A stretch of 64,000 bases of DNA from Ciona intestinalis (Eukaryota > Chordata > Ascidiacea > Phlebobranchia > Cionidae), in the NCBI RefSeq assembly GCF_000224145.3, contig NC_020173.2, forward strand, positions 6,019,380 to 6,083,379. Reading direction: 5' to 3'. Of this stretch, positions 22,300-32,114 are shown one piece after another; position 1 is the stretch's first letter, and every line of letters begins with the position of its first letter. The notes under the pieces are model-generated. The model had not been told where the DNA came from, made no database searches, and saw only the letters and a program-made list of their open reading frames with translations. A program made the position numbers and the translations under genes.

Positions 22300-22880
22300 A
22301 AACATAAACGCCATGCAATAATAATGAGCAGCTTATTCATAGCTTAACATGCGTACAGAGAAACACATATGACACCACAACGGTCAATAATTAAATGCTA
22401 GCGCCGTGGCACAGCCAAAAAACATAAGTCCGGGGCTTTCAAAATGGTTTTACCACCTAGCCATTAGCCATGCAATATTAATAAGCATCCTTTTCACACC
22501 TTTATATGCGTACAGTTGTGCGACAAATATTAAATATACTTATCAGAAATAAGGTAAAAAAACACTTTAGGTAAAAAAACAGTTTGGGTTTTTTTAAAAA
22601 ATTATGATTTTTTTGACTCCCGCAGCTATGCCAATTTTAACGCAATATTATAATAAGCATCTTATTTATAGATTTACATGCATATAGTGCAACACATACT
22701 GAAGTCTACTTACAGGTATTAATTGAAAAAAAATAATGTTTTTTTTTTAAATTAGATATATTTTTTTTAAGTATTCCCAAACTGTGCCACTAGTCATGCA
22801 ATGTTAACATGCATCTTATTTACAGCTTTACATTCGTTGATTCTTATAGTTGTGCAACACATACGTAAGTCTACTTACAG
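22300..22880 (-). repeat. Tandem array containing copies of a splice-donor region
   Basis: Four ~150-bp diverged units with CATGCAAT-TTAA, AAGCATC or GCATCTTATT, TTACATGC and TGTGCAACACATAC. The last unit (to 22879) contains the real 5' splice site of the last found phosphatase exon (minus strand ACT-GTAAGTAG). A donor-like TGTAAGTAGA also occurs in the unit ending near 22716. Confidence 0.6.
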
Positions 22881-25800
22881 TCATCAATGCTGTAACTGTA
22901 CCAATGACTAACCCTCCAGCTACATCAGAAAATCTATGTTTGTAATCAGAGATTCTTGAACAACAGACCCATACAGCCCAAGCCACAATACCCGTTTGAA
23001 TTAAGTGACGAACCAAACGTGTACGTTGGGAGCGTAAGCGGAATTCCAGGTACAACTAAGGATAAAAAAACTTTGGTTTAAAAATGAATAAAACTTATTT
23101 ATCATTGTGTAAAAAAAGGCATCATCCATTTCTGCAACAGAAGCAATAAAAGAGTTGCAGAATACAGGGACAGATTCACAGAAATTATAAGGACTACCTT
23201 TAAGATTTGTTGTCAAACTTGAGTGGCATTTATAGCGAGTATGTAAACATTCGTTAGTTTATAAAACGGTTTCCATTAAACTTATAATCGTGAAATCAAC
23301 CAATCAACGACAAAACACAGGAATGTTACAATGTATAAAATGAAGGAATGCGCCAATAGCTATTGACACATGCTCTATAACTTAACTATTCTATTTAAAC
23401 ACTTCATTACAATACCAAATGATATTACCCAATTTATGTAACTTGGCAGAAAAATTAAATACACAGGAATAAACGTATGTTTTGTATTTAAATACCTTAT
23501 TACAACAACAACGGACTTACCAGCATAAACACTGCAACGTAAATAGAAAACGAAGCGTGGCCAGAAGGGAAAGACTTCCTACAAACACAAATACATGTTG
23601 TTGTTATACAAGAGCGGCAAATTCTCTTATGTCAGGAGTCATGACATTATGGTTCAAGTCATATTAATTGTGAATGAAGTCGCCTTTTAAAAATGCAAAT
23701 TAGGCAGGGAAAGACACACATTCAAAGGAAAACCCTACTATTTTTTATCACCCTAGTTACACTTTAAAATGGGTTTAAGTTTTACCCTGCTGTTAGGTTT
23801 TACAAAGAAGCAGAGCCAAAGTATATTGCATTCACCGTATTAGTCAATGAGGTTCTCTATGTTTGACGACTATGAGTGTAACTATTTTAACAATGTCACC
23901 CCAGGTCCCTAGAGGTCAGATTACAGATTATGACTAAAATTTCCCATCTGGATCCTATTATATAGGTATAAAAATATAATACCTTGAATCTGACATTCTC
24001 TTCTTAAAATCAGATTGTGGAACAAGTGGGTGCGAGGTTCGGGTACAAACATAATTCTCTATATACACATGCTGGTTTGCGAGAGTACAAGTGACATTAG
24101 ATTGACACATGTCAAGAAAATGTGGGCGAGGTCTCCCGATTGCATCTTTGCCGATGTCGGTAAGAAACTGGTTCACGCAAGCGCCAATAAAAAAGTAACC
24201 TGAGATAAATGAATGTAATCTATGTAATACCTCTTGAGTGGTGATTGATGGTATTAATATAAAGATGCAAAACAGATCGAAGTACCAATGAAAAAATAAC
24301 TAGAAAAGAAAAAAAATAAATGAGGATCTCTGTGATTACCCGCTAAGTTACATATTTGGTAACTCGTAAGGTATGTATGGAACAGTGAGATTTAATAACA
24401 GAACATCCGTGTTATAACAAAAAATGCTTAATGCAAGAATAAATAAGATACATCTATTTAATAATAGCCTCCTTTGCAGCATACCACCATGATAAATCAT
24501 AATATATATAATAGTTAAACTACATACCTATACTCCTATACACATTAACAACAATAGGATGAAAGACAGAAGTGTTTCCAGTCTTAGGTGATCTTCTATA
24601 TAACAACAACTCCACTACACAAACCTTAATAACAAAAATATATATAAATTTAAACCTTAACTTAGAAATCATGGGCGATGACTTTGTTAAAGCAAAGTTA
24701 CACTCATAGTTGTCAAACATAGGGAACCTCATTGAATAATGTGGTGAATGTAAAATACTTTGGCCCTGCTTGTTTGTATAGAATAGACAAATAACAGCAG
24801 AGTAAAATCTGTTCTAGAGTTTAAACTAAGATGCTAAAACATTTAATGTCTCAATTGTCACCATTGTTTTAAAATTTATGGTGACATGCCATTCCAGGCA
24901 ATCAAAACATGATTGATGTCTATGTTTTTATTCTATGGTGGTAAGTTGATCAGTAAAGTTCTGCACCAAGACACAGCATAGGCCAATGGCACCTGAAATT
25001 CAAGTCATACAGTTGGCCCATTATCCCAACATCGTTTATGCACATTCTATTCTATATGGGTGAGATCCTACAGTGAGGCATGCCATGGTGCCTGGGATTT
25101 AGACCAGAATTGGTCCATTACCCCAACATTGTATATGCACATTCTAGTCTATATGGGTGAGCTCCTACAGTAAGGCATGCCATGGGACCTGAGATTTGGG
25201 CCAGAGTTGTCCCATTACCCCAACATTGTATATTTACATTCTATTCTATATGGGTGAGGTCTTACAGTGAGGTATGCTATGGCACCTGAGAACCAGAGTT
25301 AGGCCATTACTCAACACCTATGTTATAAATTATGCATTCAACTTACGGAAACTATATAAGCAATTGTGCCTGATACGAACAGTACAACTGATGATATTGA
25401 GCTGTTACGATAAGGATAACGAATGCTGTCATCGCTACAGAAGTAACCAAATCTATTCAGTGGAACGACATGCAGGAGATTGTACACCCACAATGGAATA
25501 ACAACTGAAAAACAATTAAATATTGAATTTATTTACGGGGCTTTAAACCTGTACAATTATTTTATAAAATATAAAAACATATTATAATATTATGATTTGA
25601 TTTCAGTCAAGAAATATGAAGCATGAAATGTAGGATTTATTGTTGTCGTAATAACAACTGAAATACAAGTAAATATTGAATTTAATAAGGTGGTTATAAA
25701 CCTAAAACAATTATAAAAACATATTATATATATAATTCTTTTATAAAAACATATTATAATTTGATTTCATTCAATAAATATGAAGCATGAAATGTAGGAT

Positions 25801-26285
25801 TTAAAATTTAGATGTGGGAAAAAGTCTTGCAAATAACAAGAACCACTGCTTAACGACAAAAATAATTTTTAACATGGATAATAACGCGACTAATATTTAA
25901 TAACAGTAACTGTAGTGGGGTTTGTGTTAGTGAACAATGGGCAACGGAATTAAGGTTATGTAGACATCAAATATTGAATGAACGAGTTTGTTTCTTCTGT
26001 CACAAAGGTCAGGGTAATATACAAAATAATAAAGATGGAAAGTAAGGGTAAAACGAGAGTCGTTATAGCACGCTTATAAAAATAAAAGTACAAAATTTGT
26101 TTAATTAAAGTCTGTTAGTCTGTTAACAGTATAAAACACATTTTAAATTAAGACAGATTAAAGAAAAAATATTTAAATATTGCTATGACACATTTCAATT
26201 ATTAAAATAAGACCAAATACTTACATATGAAAAAACAAATAAGATCATACACAACTTTTAAAACTTCCGTTTTAGTTGAAGCCAT
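22879..26285 (-). CDS. PAP2 phospholipid phosphatase (last exon not found)
   Basis: Six exons join in phase on the minus strand: 26285-26225, 25504-25347, 24624-24528, 24199-23983, 23578-23521 and 23055-22879 (256 codons). The family (PLPP/LPP, six membrane spans) dephosphorylates lipid phosphates such as phosphatidic acid, lysophosphatidate and sphingosine-1-phosphate, mostly with the active site outside the cell. All three catalytic motifs are present: Lys123-Arg130 in KDAIGRPRPHF, SFPSGHAS with His185, and SRISDYKHRFSD with Arg231, His237 and Asp241. FCSDDSIRYPY and the NVTC loop site also fit PLPP1-3. The start MASTKTEVLKVVYDL is the first ATG after the upstream region. The sixth exon ends just after motif three in TALMT; the short last exon with TM6's end was not identified. 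Divergent from Pelota, 439 bp away. Confidence 0.92.
23775..23902 (-). repeat. Dispersed repeat GTGACATTGTTAAAA family, inverted copy
   Basis: Reverse complement of the 27938-28085 copy: ACCCTGCTGTTAGG, TATATTGCATTCACC, CTATGTTTGACGACTATGAG, TTTTAACAATGTCACC. Confidence 0.6.
24340..24455 (-). repeat. ~115-bp palindrome-rich repeat, 1 unit
   Basis: Reverse unit with TAAGTTACATATTTGGTAAC and TAACAGAACATCCGTGTTAT in the phosphatase intron. Confidence 0.65.
24664..24825 (+). repeat. Dispersed repeat GTGACATTGTTAAAA family
   Basis: ACTCATAGTTGTCAAACATA, GAACCTCATTGAATAATGTG and CCCTGCTTGTTTGTATAG, matching the copy after Pelota. Confidence 0.6.
25003..25312 (-). repeat. ~95-bp minisatellite-like unit, 3.3 copies
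   Basis: Inverted units with ACATTCTATTCTATATGGGT, GGCATGCCATGG and CCATTACCCCAACATTGTAT, in the phosphatase intron next to exon 2. Confidence 0.85.
25495..25810 (-). repeat. Tandem duplication that includes a splice acceptor
   Basis: Two ~155-bp units share AATAACAACTGAAA-ACAA, AAATATTGAATTT, AAAAACATATTATA and AATATGAAGCATGAAATGTA. The first unit begins over the exon 2 acceptor of the phosphatase (minus strand TTTCAGTTGTTAT at 25499-25511); the second unit repeats that sequence at about 25650. Confidence 0.65.
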
Positions 26286-26724
26286 AGCAAATTTTTAGGA
26301 CACAGTTAAAAAACTAAGTGCCCTTGCGTATAACACCTATATATGAAGAGAAACGTAAATAAATTCCTATGAAACTTTGCGAACGTAACGACTTTTCTTT
26401 ACTGAATTAATAACGCTCTTACACATTCATTTAGAATGTGGAAATCTCCAATATTATTCATCTTATGAGTAATACATACACTACGTAACTGTAAAAGTGG
26501 TCGCACAAAATAAACACAAATTCGCTAATATATTCAATTGCCTTTTTCTTTTTTTACCATTATGACGCAACAGTGACAGTGAGTGGTAATATTTCGCGCT
26601 GTTCTAGAACACGAAAGGCGCCCAGTCAAACTTTAAAACAAATCTAAAGAATGGCATATGCGAAAAGTGCAACACAAATGTTGTGAGAACGTTTTACAAA
26701 ACGTTGTGTGCTAAACTTTTGAAC
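26286..26724. promoter_or_regulatory. Shared divergent promoter region (phosphatase / Pelota)
   Basis: 439 bp separate two start codons that face away from each other. It contains TTATGACGCAACAGTGAC near 26560 (one mismatch from a bZIP site), TTCGCGC, and a short upstream reading frame before Pelota at 26651-26686 (ATGGCATATGCG... TGA). No TATA box at a fixed place is obvious. Confidence 0.5.
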
Positions 26725-27879
26725 ATGAAGTTAGTGTATAGAAATATAAACAAAGATTCGTCTGGTCAAATTACTTTAATTCCTGAAGATGGAGAAGACA
26801 TGTGGCACGCTTATAATCTTGTTCAACCTGGAGATAGTTTACGTTCAACAACGTTAAGAAAAGTTCAATCAGAATCGAGCACTGGAAGTGTTGGTAGCAA
26901 CAGAGTAAGGACAACTCTTACCATTGCTATTGAGTCAATTGATTTCGACTCCCAAGCATGTGTTTTGCATGTAAAAGGAAGAAATATACAGGAGAACCAA
27001 TATGTCAAAATGGGGGCTTACCATACTCTAGATCTGGAGCCAAATAGGAAGTTTGTATTGGCGAAAAAATGCTGGGATACTGTGCATCTAGACCGGATAA
27101 ATGTTGCTTGTGATCCAACACAGAACGCTGATGTGGCAGCAGTGGTAATGCAAGAGGGTCTTGCCCACGTCTGCTTGGTGCTATCGAGTATGACATTGGT
27201 CCGTGCCAAGATAGAAACACAAATCCCAAGGAAAAGAAGGGGGAATGCACAACAGCATGATAAAGGTGTGGAAAAATTTTTCGATTCAGTTATGCAAGCT
27301 ATTATACGGCACATTAACTTTGAGGTTGTTAAATGTGTAATTCTGGCAAGTCCCGGTTTTGTTAAAGACCAGTTTCATGACTTCTTAATGTCCCAAGCGG
27401 TTAAAACTGATAACAGATTAATCATTGATAACAAGTCTAAGTTCATATGCGTGCACGCCTCATCTGGTTTCAAACACTCACTCAAAGAAGCATTGTTGGA
27501 TCCTTCTGTTGCATCCAGGTTATCAGACACAAAAGCAACAGCAGAAATAAAGGCTTTGCAAGACTTTTACAAAACATTACAACACGAACCAGACAAAGCA
27601 TGCTATGGGTTAAAACAAATCGAAAAAGCAAGTGCATCCGATGCCATTGATGTGCTCATGATTACAGACATGCTGTTACGATCACTTGATATTGCTTTGC
27701 GCACCAAACTTGTTAAAATCGTGGACCAGGTAAAGGATAGTGGTGGTGTCGTCAGGGTGTTCTCATCTATGCATGTAAGTGGGGAACAACTTGGCCAACT
27801 CACTGGTGTTGCTGGGATATTAAGGTTCGCTGTGCCAGGGATGAGCGATTCTGAGGACTCTTCGTCAGAAGAGGATTGA
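26725..27879 (+). CDS. PELO: Pelota, ribosome-rescue factor
   Basis: A single uninterrupted exon encoding 384 aa; human PELO is 385. Pelota (Dom34) binds the empty A site of stalled ribosomes with HBS1L and ABCE1, splits them and feeds no-go and non-stop mRNA decay in the cytoplasm. The start is the first in-frame ATG (MKLVYRNINKD); the frame is open further upstream only without an ATG. Near-identical blocks to the family are EDMWHAYNLVQPGDSLR, STGSVGSNRVRTTLT, YVKMGAYHTLDLEPNR, ADVAAVVMQEGLAH, the PRKRRG stretch, VKCVILASPGFVKDQF, HASSGFKHSLKEAL, RLSDTKA, and the acidic tail DSEDSSSEED. Family proteins lack the peptide-release GGQ motif of eRF1, and none is seen here. The lack of introns contrasts with its neighbours and might reflect an old retroposition, though the upstream promoter region is shared and the gene looks intact. 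Confidence 0.98.
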   Translation: MKLVYRNINKDSSGQITLIPEDGEDMWHAYNLVQPGDSLRSTTLRKVQSESSTGSVGSNRVRTTLTIAIESIDFDSQACVLHVKGRNIQENQYVKMGAYHTLDLEPNRKFVLAKKCWDTVHLDRINVACDPTQNADVAAVVMQEGLAHVCLVLSSMTLVRAKIETQIPRKRRGNAQQHDKGVEKFFDSVMQAIIRHINFEVVKCVILASPGFVKDQFHDFLMSQAVKTDNRLIIDNKSKFICVHASSGFKHSLKEALLDPSVASRLSDTKATAEIKALQDFYKTLQHEPDKACYGLKQIEKASASDAIDVLMITDMLLRSLDIALRTKLVKIVDQVKDSGGVVRVFSSMHVSGEQLGQLTGVAGILRFAVPGMSDSEDSSSEED

Positions 27880-27937
27880 AATATCTTCTCTTTATAACAA
27901 AGGCATCAAGTTTTATGAATTTTAGAAACATCCAGGG

Positions 27938-28085
27938 TGACATTGTTAAAATGGAGTTACACTTATAGTTGTCAAACATAAAGAACCTCATTGATTAATG
28001 TGGTGAATGCAATATACTTTTGCTCTGCTTGTTTGTATAGACACCTAACAGCAGGGTAAAATCTGTTTTTGGTATAAAACCAATG
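27938..28085 (+). repeat. Dispersed repeat GTGACATTGTTAAAA family
   Basis: Lies in the Pelota 3' flank: GTGACATTGTTAAAATGGAG, ATAGTTGTCAAACATAAAGA, TGCTCTGCTTGTTTGTATAG, CTAACAGCAGGGTAAAATCT. Confidence 0.6.
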
Positions 28086-28539
28086 TGCTAATTGTTCAAG
28101 AAACCCCTAACTTTACCATGCCTTAGCCACACCAAACCTTTGATAGCTTTTTCCTTTAGCAGTTAGTAAAATAGAAATATTTTCTTATATAGGTATAAGA
28201 TTGAATTGCATGAGTTCCATGTTTATTTGTTGGTACAATTTTTGTACATACAATGGCTCTGCATGTTATGTAGTATTTATACTGAAATCTTTATCTACTG
28301 TAAGTGACATCTAAGATCTGTGACCTTTATTTTTGGTGTTTATGTGATATTTATTGAATATGCTTGAAAACACAGGTTTCCAAGACAATCTAGGCTTGTT
28401 AGAAGAATTGGTGAAATGAGATAAAATATGTTTAATTGTTGTGATTTGGAACATTTGTTGTCATTCAACAGAATACCAACTTTACAGGGAACAATCAATG
28501 TGTAATTAAAACAACAACGACAGCAATATGCTTCTATGC

Positions 28540-28612
28540 TATATGGGTGAGGAAGGTCCTTATCAAAAGGAACCTAGGATTTAGACCAGAATTGGGTCAT
28601 TACCCCAACACC
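28540..28612 (-). repeat. ~95-bp minisatellite-like unit, single partial copy
   Basis: TATGGGTGAGG, AACCTAGGATTTAGACCAGA and TCATTACCCCAACA, between Pelota and SNAPIN. Confidence 0.7.
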
Positions 28613-28767
28613 CAGGCTAATTATATAAGTGAAATTAGTAAAAAATGCTTCGCTTTAGTGAATAATCAAAACAATATGTTTTCTTTACGGGTAATAAAAA
28701 TAATCACTTATTGCACAAACAGAAAAAAAACTTATGCCGAACAATTAGATTGTTATTGAACACAGAA

Positions 28768-29506
28768 TTATGAAGGATCACCAGTAACCCCCTGTGTTAC
28801 ATTAATTAAAGCAGATTCAGCTTGAACAATTGTTTTTACACGGTTTGTCTCTTGTTCCGCGTTACGCTGTAATCGTTCCAACCGGTCATGGACATTTTGA
28901 ATTATATTGTTAATAAGTGTAACTCGTCGCTTTGAGTTTATAAGGCGACGAATATAAGGGTCAAAGTTCACATTCACAGGCTGCTCTTCACTGATTCGCT
29001 GAAGATCGGATGAAACTTCTTCTATTTTAACTCTCAGCTCCAACTGAAAAAATTAAAATCAGTTTTGCTTCAACCTAGTGGTCCCTAATTTGTTGTCTAT
29101 ATTATCAGCCATACAGAAAAAACTGTAAATAAAATGCCATGCGTCGTAACTTGTAAACAGGCAAAATGACGCATGAAACAGAACATATGGGTATGGGTTA
29201 TAATAACGACTGTTGTTGCCCCACCACAGAAAGATAAAAAAGTTTTATTTATTCAAGTTACATTGTCAAGGTAAGTTGCAGATTTGTAAATTAAGCATGA
29301 ACCTAAAATTATACATATACTTTAATTATTTTAAATACTTAGTACTAAATCTATAGTTTATAAAGTATGTTCCAACACACCTGGGACTTTCTTACTGCTT
29401 CAACCTGATTATCAATTCTTTGCACAACTGGTTTTATTACTCCACAAATCCCATTCGCAGTTTCATTGCCATCTGTAGTGGTGTGGTCAGTATTAGAGTC
29501 AGCCAT
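28768..29506 (-). CDS. SNAPIN: SNAPIN, BLOC-1/BORC subunit
   Basis: Two exons, 29506-29381 (42 codons) and 29043-28768, encode 133 aa; human SNAPIN is 136. SNAPIN is a coiled-coil protein shared by BLOC-1 and BORC, acting in lysosome-related organelle biogenesis, lysosome positioning and SNARE/dynein contacts. The match is clear: IKPVVQRIDNQVEAVRKSQ continues as LELRVKIEEVSSDLQRI, then VNFDPYIRRLINSKRRVTLI and NNIIQNVHDRLERLQRNAEQ, which parallel human DPYVKKLLNARRRVVLVNNI and its following helix. The N-terminal 20 residues are Thr/Asp-rich and not conserved. The ATG directly follows an AG (minus strand TTAATTGTAG-ATG), suggesting a trans-splice acceptor. HSD17B10 lies 219 bp upstream on the same strand. 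Confidence 0.95.
29130..29275 (-). repeat. ~115-bp repeat with SINE tail in the SNAPIN intron
   Basis: Inverted unit (GTCGTAACTTGTAAACAGGC, ATAACGACTGTTGTTGCCCC) preceded by SINE-tail sequence at 29060-29110 (CAACCTAGTGGTCCCTAATT). Confidence 0.65.
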
Positions 29507-29725
29507 CTACAATTAATGGAATAAATATCCCATGTTATTACGAATAAATTGACTAAATATTATGGTAGATGGGAAACCTTTATATGAATTGTTCCAAACA
29601 ATATGATCATTTTACAAATGGGGATTCAAAATTGTACTAAACTTTTATCACAAACAAGTTCATTAACGCACGATTATAAATTCCATGTTAAAATTACTCG
29701 ACTGTATTTTTTTAATTTTAGTTTT

Positions 29726-30508
29726 TTATGGTTGCATGCGAATTGCACCATCTAATCGTATAACTTCTCCATTAAGCATTTGGTTCTCAATGATAGTTTG
29801 CACAAGCTGAGCATATTCATCTGGATGGCCAAGTCTTTGTGGGAACGGAGCTTGTTTTCCGAGCTCATTTTTAACTTTTTCTGGAAGAGATCCCAAAAGT
29901 GGGGTCTCGAACAATCCTGGCGCAATCGTCATGACACGGATTGAACACACAGATAAATCTCGTGCAATTGGTAAAGTCATGCCCACGATTGCCCCCTTGC
30001 TTGCACTGTATGCAGCTTGACCGATTTGCCCCTCATATGCTGCCACACTTGCTGTATTAATGATCACGCCTTTTTCTTGCCTTTCGGAAATATCATTCTG
30101 ATTCATCATTTGCGCAGACAAGCGAATGACATTAAAGGTTCCGCACACATTAACATCCAACACTCTTTCAAACTGGTCCAGCGGGTGTAGCTTCTTCTTA
30201 TGCATATTATATGTCCTTACAGCAATACCAATACCAGCACAGTTAACCGTTACATCCAGTTTTCCAAACTTTGACTTAGCAACATCCAACGCAGCAGAAA
30301 CATCCTCTGTTGAAGTTACATCACCTGGGCAAAACACGCAGTTGTTTTCGCCAAGTTCTTTGGCAACTTTTTCCCCATCTGATGACGGCAGATCGAACAT
30401 AACAACGCGACTACCATTCCTGACCAATCGTTCCACTGTAGCTCTTCCCAAGCCCGATGCACCACCAGTAACAAGACTAACTAAACCACCTACAGCTCGA
30501 CTAACCAT
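29726..30508 (-). CDS. HSD17B10: 3-hydroxyacyl-CoA dehydrogenase type 2 (17-beta-HSD10)
   Basis: A single exon of 260 aa; the human protein is 261. It is a short-chain dehydrogenase of the mitochondrial matrix that oxidises 3-hydroxyacyl-CoA (notably 2-methyl-3-hydroxybutyryl-CoA in isoleucine breakdown) with NAD, and in vertebrates is also a subunit of mitochondrial RNase P. Visible features: the Rossmann glycine motif TGGASGLG (residues 14-21), Asp39 after beta2 suiting NAD rather than NADP, NCAG at 89-92, Ser154 in [10 protein letters not shown], and the catalytic Tyr167 and Lys171 in [20 protein letters not shown]. The C-terminal [11 protein letters not shown] and [15 protein letters not shown] are typical of this family. 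No introns, unlike most neighbours. The start MVSRAVGG matches the family's usual N-terminus. First gene of a possible two-gene operon with SNAPIN. Confidence 0.97.
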   Translation of the reverse strand: MVSRAVGGLVSLVTGGASGLGRATVERLVRNGSRVVMFDLPSSDGEKVAKELGENNCVFCPGDVTSTEDVSAALDVAKSKFGKLDVTVNCAGIGIAVRTYNMHKKKLHPLDQFERVLDVNVCGTFNVIRLSAQMMNQNDISERQEKGVIINTASVAAYEGQIGQAAYSASKGAIVGMTLPIARDLSVCSIRVMTIAPGLFETPLLGSLPEKVKNELGKQAPFPQRLGHPDEYAQLVQTIIENQMLNGEVIRLDGAIRMQP

Positions 30509-30559
30509 TTTGAATGTTGCACAGGTTTTTATCTGTTTATAAAAAAATAGAAAATTTAG

Positions 30560-30735
30560 TGTTGGGCACTGTGGCTAAGTGCTTAGGTGCTTTCGTCGTA
30601 CTGACAGTCCAGACCCTTGACCATTCTTTCTTACTGAAGGATACCGGGTTTAACACTCATACCAATAAGACATGTGACCTTGGACAAGATAGCTAGCAAA
30701 CATTGCCCCAACCCACTGATAGGCCTGTAACATCC
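30560..30735 (+). mobile_element. tRNA-like SINE copy
   Basis: Head GCACTGTGGCTAAGTGCTTA resembles a pol III A box, GGATACCGGGTTTAACACTC a B box, then a body with CATGTGACCTTGGACAAGAT and CCCCAACCCACTGATAGGCC. The same order occurs at 52565-52745. Confidence 0.7.
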
Positions 30736-31608
30736 TGGGTGTCAAGGTAACGCGGTAACTGTGGGCGTGTAACAATGTAGGACGTGGACATCACCCACAT
30801 CAAACATCACTAAAAATATATATTTAACCAAAAGAAAAGAAAAACCCAAAACCAAAAGAAAAACCCCAAACCCAAAATGTATTTAAAAACACGAATAAGT
30901 ATACAAACCGTTTTATTCCCTTCTTACGAGAGCTAAATGAAGTGCGACCTGCTCAGAGACGAAGCCTGCAAAAGTAAACACACGCTAAGTATAGATCACG
31001 TGACCCACCTTTCTATACTAAAATTATTTCTTTGTAAATGCAAAAAAATATTAATGAGTTAACATTACATAAAAATATTCTCTACAAGTTACGCAGTTTC
31101 ACCCTTTTTAACCAAGTTACATATTTTACTCCCCAATCAAGTTTTGTAACAGGGTACCATAAATACCAACTGAAAAATTCCCGGCAAAAGAAATTGTTTT
31201 TAAAACCAAGAAGTTGCAGAAAAAATTATTTATGTCAATTGTGCAAGTTATTTGTTACGTATTTTTGTAGTTATTTCTTTATTTAGTGAAGAATAATATT
31301 TAGGATAAGTGAAGAATACTTCTTAAACAACTAAACAAACTACCTCACCTATACCGTTACGTTTTTTTTCATTTACACCAATTTATTTATACATGGGACT
31401 ATACAAAGAAGACGGAAAAAATTTTCCGCTAGAGGCGGTAATTATTAAATTAAAAAATACGGAAAAACGAACAAAACAGCACTACAAAGTGTTAATAAGT
31501 GTAAAACAAATTAATTAAATAATAAAAATACCTTTCTAAATACAATAAAACACTTAGTAAAAACATATTTCCCACATTAGGTCGGTTATAAACGCTCTTT
31601 CGTTGAGG

Positions 31609-31700
31609 TGACTGTCGTCGAGTTTGTGGTGTAACGGTTTGCGTACGGATCGTTAACTCTCTTTGTTTCATTTTTACCGGGTTCGAGTCCCGCACAGTGG
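31609..31700 (+). other. tRNA-like sequence with A- and B-box motifs
   Basis: GTGGTGTAACGG resembles a pol III A box and GGGTTCGAGTCCC is a near-perfect B box, about 50 bp apart. TGACTGT (31609) can pair with ACAGTGG (31694) at six of seven positions, as an acceptor stem would, but the D- and anticodon arms do not fold convincingly. A tRNA relic or SINE head is more likely than a working tRNA. Confidence 0.4.
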
Positions 31701-31738
31701 AATACCTTTTTTATATTTTTTTTCAAGTTTTTTTTGTT

Positions 31739-31912
31739 TGACGAGTTTGGGGTTAGGAGTTGGAAGTTAGGGGTTGGGGGTTAGGGGTTTGGGGCTAGGG
31801 GTTAGGGGTTAGTGTTAGGGGTTAGTGTTAGGGGTTAGTGTTAGGGGTTAGTGTTAGTGGTTAGTGTTAGGGGTTAGGGGTTAGAGGTTAGTGTTAGGGG
31901 TTAGGGGTTTAT
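31739..31912 (+). repeat. Telomere-like GGGGTTA repeat block
   Basis: About 25 units of GGGGTTA and GTGTTAG variants (for example GGGGTTAGTGTTAGGGGTTA). Similar to, but not identical with, the animal telomere unit TTAGGG. It is internal to the inverted-repeat element. Confidence 0.8.
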
Positions 31913-32114
31913 ATCTTATGTGTATAAACCGTGAAACTAACTGCTCCCCATAAAATGGAGAAACGAATTTGTCATCGCCTCCTAGCGGAAAATTTTTTCC
32001 GTCTTCTCTGTATAGCTCCATGTTTTATTTATATTTCAAACATTTCTTAATCATCATGTTTGTTTTGTTTTTATAGAACGCTAACTTAAGCCCGTGGTAC
32101 ATGCTGTATTTACC

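Larger units (their letters stand above)
14481..22878. other. Gene-poor interval with many repeats
   Basis: No protein-coding gene is supported over 8.4 kb. The first part probably holds the MOB3 3' UTR and the last part the final intron or 3' end of the phosphatase. It contains four MITEs (15376, 16259, 17511, 18738), palindrome-rich repeats (16080, 16738, 19165), a GT-rich low-complexity block (19995-20420) and two tandem arrays (21690, 22300). At 19600-19745 two ~85-bp tandem copies share CATGCC-GATAGGTAAAAT. Confidence 0.6.
31393..32021. mobile_element. Inverted-repeat element with tRNA-like and telomere-like parts
   Basis: A ~630-bp element bounded by ~44-bp inverted repeats: the left includes AGAAGACGGAAAAAATTTTC then CGCTAG, the right CTAGCGGAAAATTTTTTCCG then TCTTCT, with only a few mismatches. 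Inside are a tRNA-like segment (31609-31700) and a block of degenerate GGGGTTA repeats (31739-31912). It lies in the divergent spacer between HSD17B10 and CENPJ. No coding frame is seen, so it would be non-autonomous. Superfamily unknown; no target duplication could be fixed. Confidence 0.7.

Noticed and set aside
31609-31700. A functional tRNA gene
   Set aside because: Good B box and near-acceptor pairing, but D- and anticodon arms do not fold and the length is 92 nt; kept only as tRNA-like.
31739-31912. True interstitial telomere (TTAGGG)n
   Set aside because: The unit is GGGGTTA/GTGTTAG, degenerate, and lies inside an inverted-repeat element.
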